DNA from: Combretum micranthum
Lineage: Eukaryota > Streptophyta > Magnoliopsida > Myrtales > Combretaceae
Length of the DNA stretch: 64,000 nucleotides
Assembly (NCBI GenBank): GCA_024138025.1
Contig: JAMXBD010000065.1
Coordinates: forward strand, 434,001-498,000
Direction: 5' to 3'
Shown here piece after piece: positions 36,431 to 47,509 of this stretch; the first letter of the stretch is position 1, and the number at the start of each line of letters is the position of its first letter. The position numbers were made by a program, and so were the translations under genes. The notes under the pieces were generated by a model, which did not search any database, was not told the DNA's origin, and saw only the letters and a list, made by a program, of their open reading frames with translations.

Positions 36431-39034
36431 AAGGGTGTGGGAGGGTGTAAACTCCCTCATTTTTCATAACCAAACTTTAATAATTGACAATAATATGATA
36501 TAAAATCTTGAAAAGCTTTGGAAAAAGTCACAAAGATGATTCTCAATTTTACGCGATTTAAGAATATTAAAATATGAATGGTTTAATTATAGTTTAAGAA
36601 ATTAGAATTGTCATCAATAAAATTTCCCTTAACTCTTTGCAATCAACGAGCGATAACAAATAAAAAAATTAATAAAGTAATTATTAGGCTTTAGTAAATT
36701 GAAAAGAATTATCAATCAATTTCAAAAACATATATAACAATAAAAATAAAATAATAATTTGAAAAATAGTAAAGATGCCCTGAAAATTCTTAAATAAGAA
36801 ATAACGTAATTAATCACAAAGCAAAACCTTAACTTCAACAAAAAATAAAAATAATAAAAATAGTAATAAATAAATATCTCTAGATTCATCAAACACGTAG
36901 AATCAAATAACGTCTAACAAGTAAATTATCAAAATAATCGCAAATAAATACTTTCTATTAAACTTATAATTAAAAATGATCGTAACCCCTTAAAGAAGCC
37001 TTTCATAAAAGAAGTAATCTCTTAAGGAAGTAACTTCTAAAAAAAGGACTTCTTGAAGAAACTAATAACACCTCATGAGGTAAGCAACACCTCATGGAAG
37101 TTTATTAAATAAGAAAATATTTAAAACATAAAACAAATATTCTAAGATATAATTTAGAAGCTCTAAACTTAATACCCATAAAATATTCTACATTACCAAT
37201 TCAACATGTATTTATTTTGAGCATATGATACATAATAATTATATGACAAACTATTACTACAATTTACAATAATAGTAGTATTAATAGCATCAAAAGTGTA
37301 CTATAATTAACAATATACATTATAGTAAAAATAAAAAAGATTATTTTTTCATATAATAAATAATACCATAATTGATCCACATATTAAGACAATTTTAATA
37401 AGATAACAATATTAAGACCATAATTATTATATTACTAATATTATATTAACTTATTAACTTGTAACAATGCTATAGGATTTATAAATATATTATAACCTAT
37501 ATCGTAATATTATTGAACTATTGTAATAAGTACCATTATAATTTAACAATTATGGTAATAACATATATATATATATATATATATATAATCATCATATCAA
37601 TATAAACAAGACCCTATGGCTAATTACCTACGAAAACTCACAATTATTGGCATGAACTATGCATCAACAAATCATTTGATACGATAAATCTGTATCAAAA
37701 TAATTATAATAGTAAATAAGTAAACACGCAAAATCAAGAAATATAATAATATGATATTAATAATATAGGCCGAAATCATATTAGAAAATTAATTAGAATT
37801 TGAAAAATTAAATAAAACACATCCTGAACCCTAAGATTTGTATTGGAACTAAAATTATAAATCCTATTAGATTAGAAAATCTTAGGTTAAATCCAATAAA
37901 TCTTAGAATATCATATGAATTAAATTAAACCCGAATTCCTAAAAATTCGAAACTCTAGGAGCCGTAAATAGGATCAAATAAAGATTCAATAACTATAAGA
38001 TATCAGATGAATTAGACAAAGCCTGAAACCCTAAAGGAATGTTTTGGAAAAAATATATCACCATCAAAACAATTCCATAGCTTAATTGACCCAAAAACTC
38101 TACACTAAACAATTCATCTGTTTGATGTCTAACACACAAATCGAGACAGTATATCTAAATAATATCTAATGATAAATAATAAGAAATAATTTCTTAAAAT
38201 TGTAAACTTCCAAAATTTTACAGTAATCTTTTAAGAGAAACCTTAGAATCGAAAACGAAACCGAAACCTTAAAGTCAAACAGAGTCAATTTTAAAACTTA
38301 AAAAATCTAGACTCAATCAGACAACTTCTAAAACTATAAAATACTAAATTAATTAGAAAAATTATTATGAACTTCAATATGAACAAAAAATATGTTATAT
38401 GCCCTAAAATGATTGGATTCACCAAAATTTAGGTCATTTTAAGCATTTACAAGATCGGTTTCCAAATCTTGACACCAACATGCAAAATGACACAAAATGT
38501 TTCGAAAAATAATTTATACTAGAAAAATATTAAAATGCCTATACAATATCAAATAAAAATTTTTGGGTTTATAAAAACATCAAATACAGCTAATATACAC
38601 ATATTTTATCTTTATCGATAATTTATTTGTCTTATCTACTATTCATTACTATCTACTACCATTCATTATTCACCTCTCTCTACTTTTTCTCACATCTACT
38701 TCTACATGCTTACACATATATTTCTTGCATTTACATTATCAACGTTACTTTTCACTATACTTTACTTAACTTCTTCTACACTTGATTATACTTTTCTTCT
38801 AAAATTAATTTTTTGCTCTCTCTCTCTCATGCATGTGCACTTATTAACCCCTCCCTATTTTCCCTCTATTTTATTTTTTTTTATTTTTGTTTCATACTTT
38901 AATCCCCTCCTTTTTTCTATTTATAAATACCACCTCCCTCATTTACTTATTTCATACTTTTTCTCTACCTTAACAAAACCCTTGCAAAATTTTGTTTAAA
39001 AAATTTATTTCCCTCTCCTCTTTTGAAATCATGA
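36431..39034. other. AT-rich non-coding stretch inside the Tat-type element
   Basis: Composition changes sharply at about 36440 from the mixed composition of gag to very AT-rich DNA, which suggests inserted or non-coding leader DNA. It contains an (AT)n run at 37563-37587 and pyrimidine-rich DNA at 38630-38990 that yields a meaningless Phe/Leu/Ser ORF (38706-38999). No element ends were resolved. Confidence 0.4.
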
Positions 39035-39039
39035 CCTAC

Positions 39040-40462
39040 TGATGTGGACTTTTCAATCACAGTCAATTAAATCAAATTAAAACCTTATTCTTACTATACG
39101 ACTAATCCTAGGCAAGCGTACCTATCGATTATAGTACTGATGTAAGCACAGGGGTCATTCCTCCAGGACCCATAACTACTAGTACTTACCTTAATTCTAC
39201 TATTTAGCTGGTCTTATTCGAGTAATCTTAATATATCTAAGTGACTAATTACTTAATTAACCTTAGCAAAGATGAGTGTCAATGCTTCTAAGAATATCAT
39301 ATCACAAAGCTGTCTCTAATCTTGATTCATTACTAATCTTATTTCCAACTCCTTATAAAATATTCATTAATGTGTTGTTTAAGTTCTTGAACTACAGAAA
39401 TCCCTAGTTTCCTTAATCTCTCTTCAAGATAATTAAATTTTAACCCTCTATGTCGAATGAAAATGTCTTTTATCATTAGATGAATGCGAAATTGCATTAA
39501 AGTTCATGATTCCTTAAAAAGATTCGATCTTTATGTAGAAAGTTCATGCGATCTATATCTAGATCCACATTCAAACTTTTCTATTAATGATAGATCCATC
39601 TTATCTATCAATCTGTCGATTAAATCAACAATAATCAAATAATGATCTAATCGTGTGCATATATTAAATCAAGAAACAAATATAAACACATGAATAGATT
39701 CAAGAGCATAAACTTCAATTAACAAAAACATTCAATCTCTACATTAAGATTAGGGTTTCTCAAGATCTAGGGTATGAAAAGAGGTTTTTCCATAAAATAA
39801 GAAATACAATGATAGATTAAGGAAAAATAGTAAAGACTCGTAATTACACCTTTAAAGATGAAGTCTTGTGATCTCCAATTAGCTCTTGCTTCTCTCTACT
39901 ATAAAATACTTATTTTTCTCTTTAGGGTTCGTAAAAAGGAAGAAGAATCTCTAAAATACGAGCTAAGGATACTATTTATAGGAAATGACCAATTTATCTT
40001 CTGCACGAGCACCCTAAATGGTGGTATTCGAAGCTCGTATACAATGAAAACTGGTGAAAATGTCGAAATTCAAGGCTGCACGACCTTCAATCACGATCTA
40101 TGCACTCTGGTCGTGTGCAATCTAATCCACTTCTGACCTCTTCCCAGCTTCTACGTAGGCATTCTACATAGCTTGTGTAACCTCCTTGTACACTTTGAAT
40201 TTTCTTGCTGGACATTTTTCATCTTCTACACCAGCATTCTATATAGGTTGTGTAGAAATGGTTATTTTTTATTGGCTTGTTTCTTCATTAAAATCTTCTT
40301 CCTTACTCATCCAAAAGTCTTCATTAAGCTTAATATCTTTTTTTGTCCCTGAAATTGACATTTTAACCCAAATAAATATCCTTTTCCTTAATAACTTACA
40401 TAAGATTTATATAATATAATATCAAAACAATGTGAACGATAATGATCTTTTAACACTTATCA
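39040..40462 (-). mobile_element. Solo LTR (1423 bases) with perfect target duplication
   Basis: The plus strand runs TGATGTGGAC to AACACTTATCA (TG to CA) and is flanked by a perfect 5-base duplication, CCTAC (39035-39039 and 40463-40467). On the minus strand it starts TGATAAGTGTTAAAAG and has a TATA box in CCTATAAATAGTATCC (about 39970-39985) followed by a transcribed-type leader, so it is an LTR in minus orientation. No primer site, internal region or second copy is attached, as expected after LTR-LTR recombination. Upstream of the TATA box it repeats short words (CTGCACGA, GTGTGCA, CTACACCAGCATTC). Confidence 0.75.
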
Positions 40463-40467
40463 CCTAC

Positions 40468-43260
40468 ACATACCCATTGTGCCTTCACAAATTTTTCTTC
40501 CGTCTTCTAATTTAGGTAAACACTAAACCTTCCTCCATATATTATGTGTGTGATGAGTACATGTGTGTATCTTTAATGTTTTTCCATAAAAGAAAAATAT
40601 TCATGATGCATCAAGCTGGGGAATGGAAATACGAGACAACACATTACTCATGTTACAATATGTACATTCATAATCTTTATGTGTTTAAGTTATTAATATT
40701 ACTAACTTCTATATGTTATTATGCATAAGTAATGTGTATATTTTTAGAGCCAAATTTCTCACTAATCTAACTCTTTTACTTTATGCTTTTTTATTTCATG
40801 CACATTAATTTTTTCATGCTCTTGTAAGACTACTCAACTTTTATTCTTGGACTTGTTCATAATCAAGTCTGAAGGTAGCTGGAATAATTCAAGTCTCAAA
40901 GAGCCTTGAAATAAAAGCTAAGACTCCCATAATTTCCTTATTATATATTTCAATTTTATTTATGAAACTGGATATATTTCAAGTCTTGGAAAGCCTTGAA
41001 AATTTAAGACTTCCATATTTCATTTATTTATGCTTGTTTTATTTTATTTTATATGGTGACTGGGATATTTCAAGTCTCGAGGAGTCTTGATAATAAGTTA
41101 AGACTCCTAGCACTTTTGTATTAATATCTTTATATTCTTGATTATTTACTTATAATTATTATGTTATGGATATAAATCCATGCTATTAATTTTATTTTTA
41201 TTTTAAGCTCGTGCATATATATTATCATAGATTATGTTGTTGCTATGCAACGATAAATTTCCTAAAAAGATGAATATTGGTAAGTCTATGCTATTCAAAA
41301 TATTTTCTAAAAAAATTTCTTCAATACTTAAGAAATTCTTTCATTAGGAATAAAGAATTAGAAAGAAACACTTAACTACATTTTTCAAAATGCCAAAAAA
41401 TTTTTACAAAAACGTAAATGGTGACAACTCCTTGTTATGTAAATAATTTCTAAATCTATTTTCAAAACCTTAGGAATCTTCAAGTGAAAGCAAATTTTAA
41501 ACAAATCAACTCCCGTTTTTTTTTAATGTCGTCATCCCATGTAATGCTTGGGAAAATTTTAATACTTGAAATTCTTTTCTTAAATACACATGAGAATCCT
41601 TGTCACCAAGAAAGGAAGTTATGACAAGTAATTATTTGAATTTTTCTTAATATCAAAACTTAAGAAAATTATAAAGGAAATACAACTTAGAATTTTCTTC
41701 ACAAACACGTGAAAATCTATATTGTGAAAATAATTAGCTAAAAGAATTTTATTATAAAAAAATATTCATGAAATTAAAATAAATATAAAATTGTGATTTT
41801 TATTTAAGTATTCATATTTACAAAAATCAAGAATTGAAATTTTATTTAAACATCCAAAAATAATTTTTCTAAAAACTTAACTTTTCTACCTTTCATGAAT
41901 GATGTTTTAATGAATTTCTTAAGCAACATCACTAGAATCATGCATTTATTGTGAGTTATTATAATTATTATATGATTCCTAAAGATGGAAATATTTTATG
42001 CTTAATTTATAAAGTCCAAATGAAGTAAAAATTTTGAAAATTGAAAACCACAAGGCTTGAAACCTTGGGGATGCATTTTGTACTGCATGATTTTGAACAT
42101 TAAATGTTAAAAATAACCTTATAAATGTATAGAGCTTTTAAGTTGGTAGAAAACGACTACTTATATGCGAAATTCTGACTTAAAATGAGCAAGTTATGGC
42201 CATTTTAAGTTATAACTTTCATAACTGAGAAAATGACGTGAATAGAATTAATAGAGTTAGAAATTTGAAGAGGACCAATAAGAAATACTCACTCTTGGTA
42301 TTTCTTTTGTTTAGATGATATAGAATTTGACGTGCCTTCCCCAAAGACTACTTCGACTAAGGATTGCATTAATGACGAGTGATTTTTTCCTTATGATTTC
42401 GTTACCATATTTATGCTTATAAAAATAGTGGTACTAATATGCTAAGAAAAGATAAAAAATGAATATGTATGAGGGACTCATGGGCTATGTATATGATTCT
42501 ATGTTTATGTGCTTAAGAGAATGTTAAGCATATTGAAATCTTGAATTGTTTGTTTAATTGCTTCGATTATTTATATGTATGGCTATTTGTGAGTGTTAAA
42601 TTATTTGATCGCCCTCTAATGAACCTTAATAAGGCTTGGCTTAAGAAAAAGAAATAATCATGCATTGCATATTGTCAAGTCTCATTGAATGCTGCTACTC
42701 CAATGCGAAGAGCCAGAAGACCTATGAATCCTGCAGTAGGCATAGATCTGTTCCTTCTTGAGGAAATTATAAACGTTTGGGGAATGCATCATTAGGAAGG
42801 AGTCATGCAGATCAATCACTATGAACAAGTGCTCAGGTGCTAGTAGTAGAGGATGCGAAGCCTCAATTTGAATTCCCTAGCCCTTGTCACAGAGGGATAA
42901 ATTCGTTTTATGTACGGTTTCTGGATGATACATATGTGTGTGTTTCATATGGTTGTTTCATAGTATATGCTTGACTAATAAACTTGATTTCTTTTTTTAT
43001 GATTATGGGTGCGAATGATGACAAATATCTCATTAAACTAGATGTAGCTTCCCCCTTCCCCAAAATAGTTTGTTTTTAAAGGAAAAATCAAAAGCTAGGA
43101 TTGAGATAGGATTCGATGCTGAGTGCATCAAGGATCAAGTCAAGTCAGTTAGAAGATTAGGAAGTTGATAGATTAAACCTTGATAAGAGAAAAATCCAAA
43201 CTTTATTATCTCTCTTTTTTTTTTTTTAAATAACCTTCTCTTTCTCCCCTTTTTTCCAAT
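40468..43260. other. AT-rich non-coding stretch inside the Tat-type element
   Basis: Contains the roughly 90-base tandem repeat at 40878-41150. From about 42280 to 43080 the DNA is less AT-rich, with phrases of the kind found in large chromovirus LTRs, but no ends or coding sequence were recognised. Confidence 0.35.
40878..41150. repeat. Three tandem ~90-base units with a stem-loop
   Basis: Units starting near 40878, 40967 and 41060 share ACTGGNATATTTCAAGTCT, then AGCCTTGA or AGTCTTGA, then TTAAGACTCC. In the third unit AGGAGTCTT (41080-41088) and AAGACTCCT (41100-41108) form a perfect 9-base stem with an 11-base loop; the stem is imperfect in the other two. Confidence 0.65.
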
Positions 43261-45240
43261 TCCTGTAGCAATAGTGACTAATTGCTACTTACACGCTTTT
43301 TGATTCTAAACTCTATTTATAAGCATAAATCAATCGCCTAGTAGAAACTGGGTGCATATGCAACAATAATTACTAGTGAGACCAGGTCGATCCATATGAA
43401 GCTAATGACTAATTACTATGTATTTGAATTTTTCCGTAAGCTAAGCTATCAAAGGTCATATTTTAAGTTAAGCTATTGAATCGTGATTTAATTAAAAATT
43501 GAACTAATTAGTTGAATTGAACACTTTAAACTGAATGCTCTAACAACACAAATGAGGGATCCGGGTATAGGAGATGCTAAAGACAATTAGAAAACATGCA
43601 CTTATATTTTCATATTTAAATTGAATTGATGCCTCAAATTGATATTGAAATTAATTACTTAAGATTTAACCAAACTCACTAGAACTTGCCCACTTCCCAG
43701 AGTAGCAAAATTCAAATTATGGCATAAATTATCCCACCAAGGTGATATATCTACAATTATCAGGTAAATAGTAATTTGCTCAGACTGAAATTACTACTCT
43801 AGTTATAATTACAAATCAAGTACCGCCAAGTGACAAAAAATTATTACTTTAACCGCATAAAGCAAATGAGTTCATAAATTTCATCAAAAACTTGCATATC
43901 CCTATGACAAATTTCTTTTAAAAATCCAAGTTGTGTTCATACGGGTTATGATATTTCTCCTTAGTATCTCTAACCCTAATCTATCTAATCAATATGAGTC
44001 AAAAAACTAATCAAACAGATCATGGGTAACAATAGTTAAATTCCTAAATAAGCAAATAGCAACATTAAAATAAGTTAAATGATCCAATTCATCCAATCCA
44101 TCAATGCATATTCATCATTACATTAAGCATGGCATCTCAAACATACAATCAAGCAAATATCATAATAAAACAGAGATTGATTGTATCAAAAACCCAAAAT
44201 CACATTCACATGTTGCTAGAACAATAGGGTTTTAGTACCTTAAGCTCGAATTACATATGTTTTTCTTACTTGTCTCTCTCTTTTTCTATGATAATGGAAT
44301 GAATACTAATAAGATCTTTTGACACAACTTATATTACAAAGGTTGGAGTTTTAGTAGTTAGAATATACACTAATAGTTGCATATTGTATACCACCGGCAT
44401 ACATAGCCGGTGTTCGATATAAATTCAAATCGGAGAAGAAAGAAAACGTTGTCAGCTTTCATTCATACACTGCCAACTTTAGGTCTATGTTGGTTTTTAT
44501 ACCGACGGCTTTGAATTTGGATTTGTCGGTGTATGTTCATTTTGAACAATTTTCCGAAAACATTACACTGGCAGCATTGGGAGTAGTATTAAAGATTTTG
44601 GTTCTGTTCACATTCAAAGTTGGTTATACACCGGCAGTATATATCTCTCAGTAGTCAGCATAGGTTGATAAACATTGAATGCCGGTGAAGATTTGTTTCT
44701 ACACTGGCAGTGTTGACGCTAGTGCTTGAAATCTTGAATATATGGACATTCAACACCGGCCAAAGGCTGACGGCGTAGATCTGTAGATTATCGATGTATA
44801 ATAAAAAATAAAAATAAAGGTTGGCTGAATTGTGTCTTGTAAGCTGGTGGTATTAAAGCCGGCTCTAATGTTTTCAATTCCATGGACATAGTACGCTAGC
44901 TCAACGTTGGCAGTATTGCATTCAGGATTGTCGATGTTTGTTCAAAAATTGAAGGTTGATGAAAAATTTTGTTTTAGGCTGGTGGCCTTCTTTCCTAATT
45001 GGCCGACCTACTTTCTGTTGTTCTTAAAATTTGCTTAAATGTCTTCTCCATTGTTTATATTTGTTGTATAAGTCCTTCATGACCTAAAATATCACAATAA
45101 ACACATATAAGTACCAAATCCTCATAATTTCTATGAAATCTGTAACGATTAAATATGATTTGTTCAATAAAAGTGTGTATATTATGCCTTTATTAAATAG
45201 TTAATTAACAAACTCAAAGTTGACCTTATCTTATCTTTTG
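43261..45240 (-). repeat. Degenerate LTR-like repeat with a CCGGCA word array
   Basis: The order of parts parallels the solo LTR at 39040-40462: on the plus strand a GACCAGGTCGATCC-like phrase near the left, a long AT-rich middle, and then at 44390-45005 at least a dozen words such as ACACCGGCAGTAT, ACACTGGCAGCATTGG and AGCCGGTGTTC. I infer a second, older LTR of similar design in minus orientation. Exact ends and a target duplication were not found. Confidence 0.35.
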
Positions 45241-45590
45241 ATAGGGTATCCAATTCTCTACAGTCCTTGTAATTTGTGGAAATGCCGGTATCTAAAACTA
45301 TTTTTATAAATGCATATATGTATAACATATAGAGAGAATAAGTAATTAGAGTCTTGCAATCTCTGGCTTGCAAGGAGATCTTTATGTTATGGGTGCACAT
45401 GTGATATGACAATTTTAGAGCAAACCTAGTAGGCCCTTATTTAGGGTCATGAGGGGAACCTAGTTGATTCTTACTCTGTCGAGGTCTAGGCATTATAGAA
45501 AGAAAAGGAGTTTTTGGAATGGTTTTGTAGGGTTTTAAAAAGGATTCAGTGGAGAAGATGGAGGGAAAGAAAAGCTAGGTAACCAAGCTT
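45241..45590 (-). other. Leader region next to the 5' LTR of the Tat-type element
   Basis: By position this is the untranslated leader after the primer site. The part at 45420-45590 has the mixed composition of the element. No coding sequence. Confidence 0.4.
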
Positions 45591-45606
45591 CCCACAAATG
45601 GCACCA
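45591..45606 (-). promoter_or_regulatory. Primer-binding site of the Tat-type element
   Basis: On the minus strand TGGTGCCATTTGTGGG lies two bases inside the 5' LTR. It starts with TGG, as every tRNA-CCA complement does, and resembles the TGGCGCC-type primer sites common in plant gypsy elements. I cannot name the tRNA. Confidence 0.65.
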
Positions 45607-45608
45607 CG

Positions 45609-46213
45609 TGTTGTACAAGCTGATTTTGCCAGTAGAGATAGCTCCTACAAACATAAAAAATAGTAGTCAGAGGAGTGTCGGGGGGTTGTTCAGTGTTGCC
45701 GCTCTGATACTAAAGTTATCCATGAGTTCTGAAGGAGAGGAAAGAATGCCATACCAGGACGGAACCACTAGGTCTTTTCGTGGTGGATAAGTTTTCAACT
45801 AGTAGCTAGCTTGATACTTGAGGTGTTGAGGGTATTTGAGTTGGAGGCAGCGACTTCAAGGAATGGAGACAGGTTGATGATGTCACTTAGGTCTTAAAGT
45901 GGGATGCGGATGTCTTATGCGGTACAGGAGGCTGAGCTCATCTTGGTTAGATGCTCATTAGTAGGCTTAAGCGATTGCCTTGAGGTCAAACTCGAGTGGG
46001 AACCTCATCAAATTTGAGGAGAGATCCTTTATGGATGTTCACAAGGCCTACATAGGTAACATATGAGGTTCTTGCTCTAAGTTGGGTTGTGGTCCTTCAT
46101 TTCACTCTTTGGGCCTCTCTCAATGGGCCAGGATCGATGGCCTATAGGGCCTGGTGACTTAGTAACGACGATGGTAGGCCGAATGATCCATAGCTAGTAT
46201 TTGGCTGTCAACA
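45609..46213 (-). repeat. 5' LTR of the Tat-type element
   Basis: On the minus strand it runs from TGTTGACAGCC (46213) to TTGTACAACA (45609). Compared with the 3' LTR it lacks a block of about 50 bases that contains the TATA box, which explains its shorter length. An ORF at 45608-45790 is not a gene. Confidence 0.85.
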
Positions 46214-46444
46214 CCAATCAAACTTAATATATTTTTATTACCTCCTTATTATCATTTATTCTATCTACAAACTTAGCACATAGCATTGATAGGTTGCATC
46301 TTTCACATCATGAAATGGGGTAAACGTGTTAGTAAAATAGTAAGATTAGCCATGAAAATTTTGATTAAATATTAAATTGACTATTTTAAAATTTAGTACC
46401 ATATATTTTTTTATAAAGTTCACATACTAAATTTAACTTTATCC
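46214..46444. mobile_element. Right half of the split foldback MITE
   Basis: Continues from 24043: CCAATCAAACTTAATAT, then ATTAAATTGACTATTTTAAA and ATAAAGTTCACATACTAAAT, which are the reverse complement of the left arm and match the right arms of 18529-18881 and 62433-62801. Confidence 0.65.
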
Positions 46445-46519
46445 TAACTTTTAAACAAAGCTAAAACAAACCTAGATCATTCTAATTAAATGACTAATAT
46501 TCATACCACTTGATTATAA

Positions 46520-46820
46520 TGGCACTTTAGTATGTGGGAATGGAATCGAAATGGAGTTATGATTTTAGGTTACATTCCATTTCCTATATTTGGATGCACT
46601 TTTAAAAGCCAAATTGCGATTCCTTTATATCAACATTTTCAGCTTTAAAGGGGATTTCATTTTTTCCCTCTTAAATGCAAAATCACTATTAAAAAATATG
46701 ACATAATTTATCACAAATGCACCTTATAGTCAATTCATTTCATTCAATTCCATGTACACTTCCAAACATAAAAATGGATTTTTCATTATTCCTAATCAAT
46801 CTCGATTACATAATGTGACA
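46520..46820. mobile_element. PIF/Harbinger-like MITE (301 bases)
   Basis: Left end TGGCACTTTAGTATGTGGGA, right end in reverse complement TGTCACATTATGTAATCGAG, flanked by TAA on both sides (46517-46519 and 46821-46823). Inside, GGAATGGAATCG and CATTCAATTCCATG words pair across the centre. A TAA/TTA target and GGAATGG-type content fit the PIF/Harbinger class. A relative is at 53678-54067. Confidence 0.6.
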
Positions 46821-46823
46821 TAA

Positions 46824-47127
46824 TAGTCTTGACTACAAGCTTAGTTTTGTTTATTTTGTATGCATAGCATGTGAATCATTAATGAACTAAATAAGTGGGT
46901 TATATATATATATATATAAAGATATTAGAATAACTTTTGTGTTTCCTCAACTCTCAAAATCTAATTATTTGAATTAAATAGTTTATTAAGCATCGAATTT
47001 CATTATATTTAATGTAATAAGTACGTTAGTTTAATTATACTGTTGAGATTAAATGATATTCAAATTTAAGCAGTAGCCTTATTAACATTAAAGAGGTTAA
47101 ACTTCATTAACCTTAATTGAAAAAAAA
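46824..47127. other. Short AT-rich spacer
   Basis: Contains an (AT)n run at about 46901-46918; nothing else supported. Confidence 0.5.
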
Positions 47128-47132
47128 ATTGA

Positions 47133-47473
47133 TGATGAGAAGTAGATAATAGGTCGGTTTTTAGACAAATTAGATGTCCAAAAGGTCCAAGAAGAAGTAG
47201 GCATACGACTTCAATTAATAATATCTTTTAGCATATAATTGAAAATCTTTATTATTATATGACCAGACGAAGCTCGTTGAGAGAGCTACATTGGTTATGA
47301 CTAAAGTTAGCCTTTTAATTATTTTTCTGTATCTTTTTAGAATTATTTCATGTTTAGGGTTTTGGAGTAACACCATATATATTTGTTTTATTTTGTTCTT
47401 TGGAGGATTACATCATAATGACATTGCTATTTATCTTGATTAATCTTTGTTAATTACGTTATCCATTGTGTCA
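47133..47473 (+). repeat. 5' LTR of the plus-strand gypsy element
   Basis: TGATGAGAAGTAGATAA to CATTGTGTCA. It shares GACGAAGCTCGTTGAGAGAG and CATATATATTTGTTTTATT with the 3' LTR and is shorter by a deletion of about 45 bases near its end. Confidence 0.88.
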
Positions 47474-47476
47474 TTT

Positions 47477-47488
47477 TGGTATCAAAGC
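47477..47488 (+). promoter_or_regulatory. Primer-binding site (initiator tRNA-Met type)
   Basis: TGGTATCAAAGC, three bases after the LTR, differs by one base from the usual TGGTATCAGAGC. Confidence 0.8.
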
Positions 47489-47509
47489 GGGTGAATTACA
47501 TTCCAATGT

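Larger units (their letters stand above)
24044..46213 (-). mobile_element. 22-kb Tat-type Ty3/gypsy retrotransposon with antisense ORF
   Basis: It is bounded by diverged LTRs (24044-24691 and 45609-46213, about 80% alike by eye) and a 5-base target duplication with one change (CCAAC at 24039-24043, CCAAT at 46214-46218). On the minus strand the order is 5' LTR, primer site, leader, gag, protease, RT, RNase H, integrase, minisatellite, an ORF remnant in the opposite direction, polypurine tract, 3' LTR. RT before integrase makes it Ty3/gypsy; the extra antisense ORF between pol and 3' LTR and the tandem repeats there are known from Tat-clade elements (Grande, RIRE2, Retand, Ogre). Later insertions sit at 26215-26840, 28776-29443 and 39040-40462. 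Every ORF is broken. Confidence 0.85.

Noticed and set aside
38706..38999. 97-codon ORF rich in Phe, Leu and Ser
   Set aside because: It is a translation of pyrimidine-rich DNA with no domain, and looks like low-complexity background.
46520..46820. Part of the Tat-type or gypsy element
   Set aside because: It lies outside both LTR boundaries and has its own TAA flanks and inverted ends.
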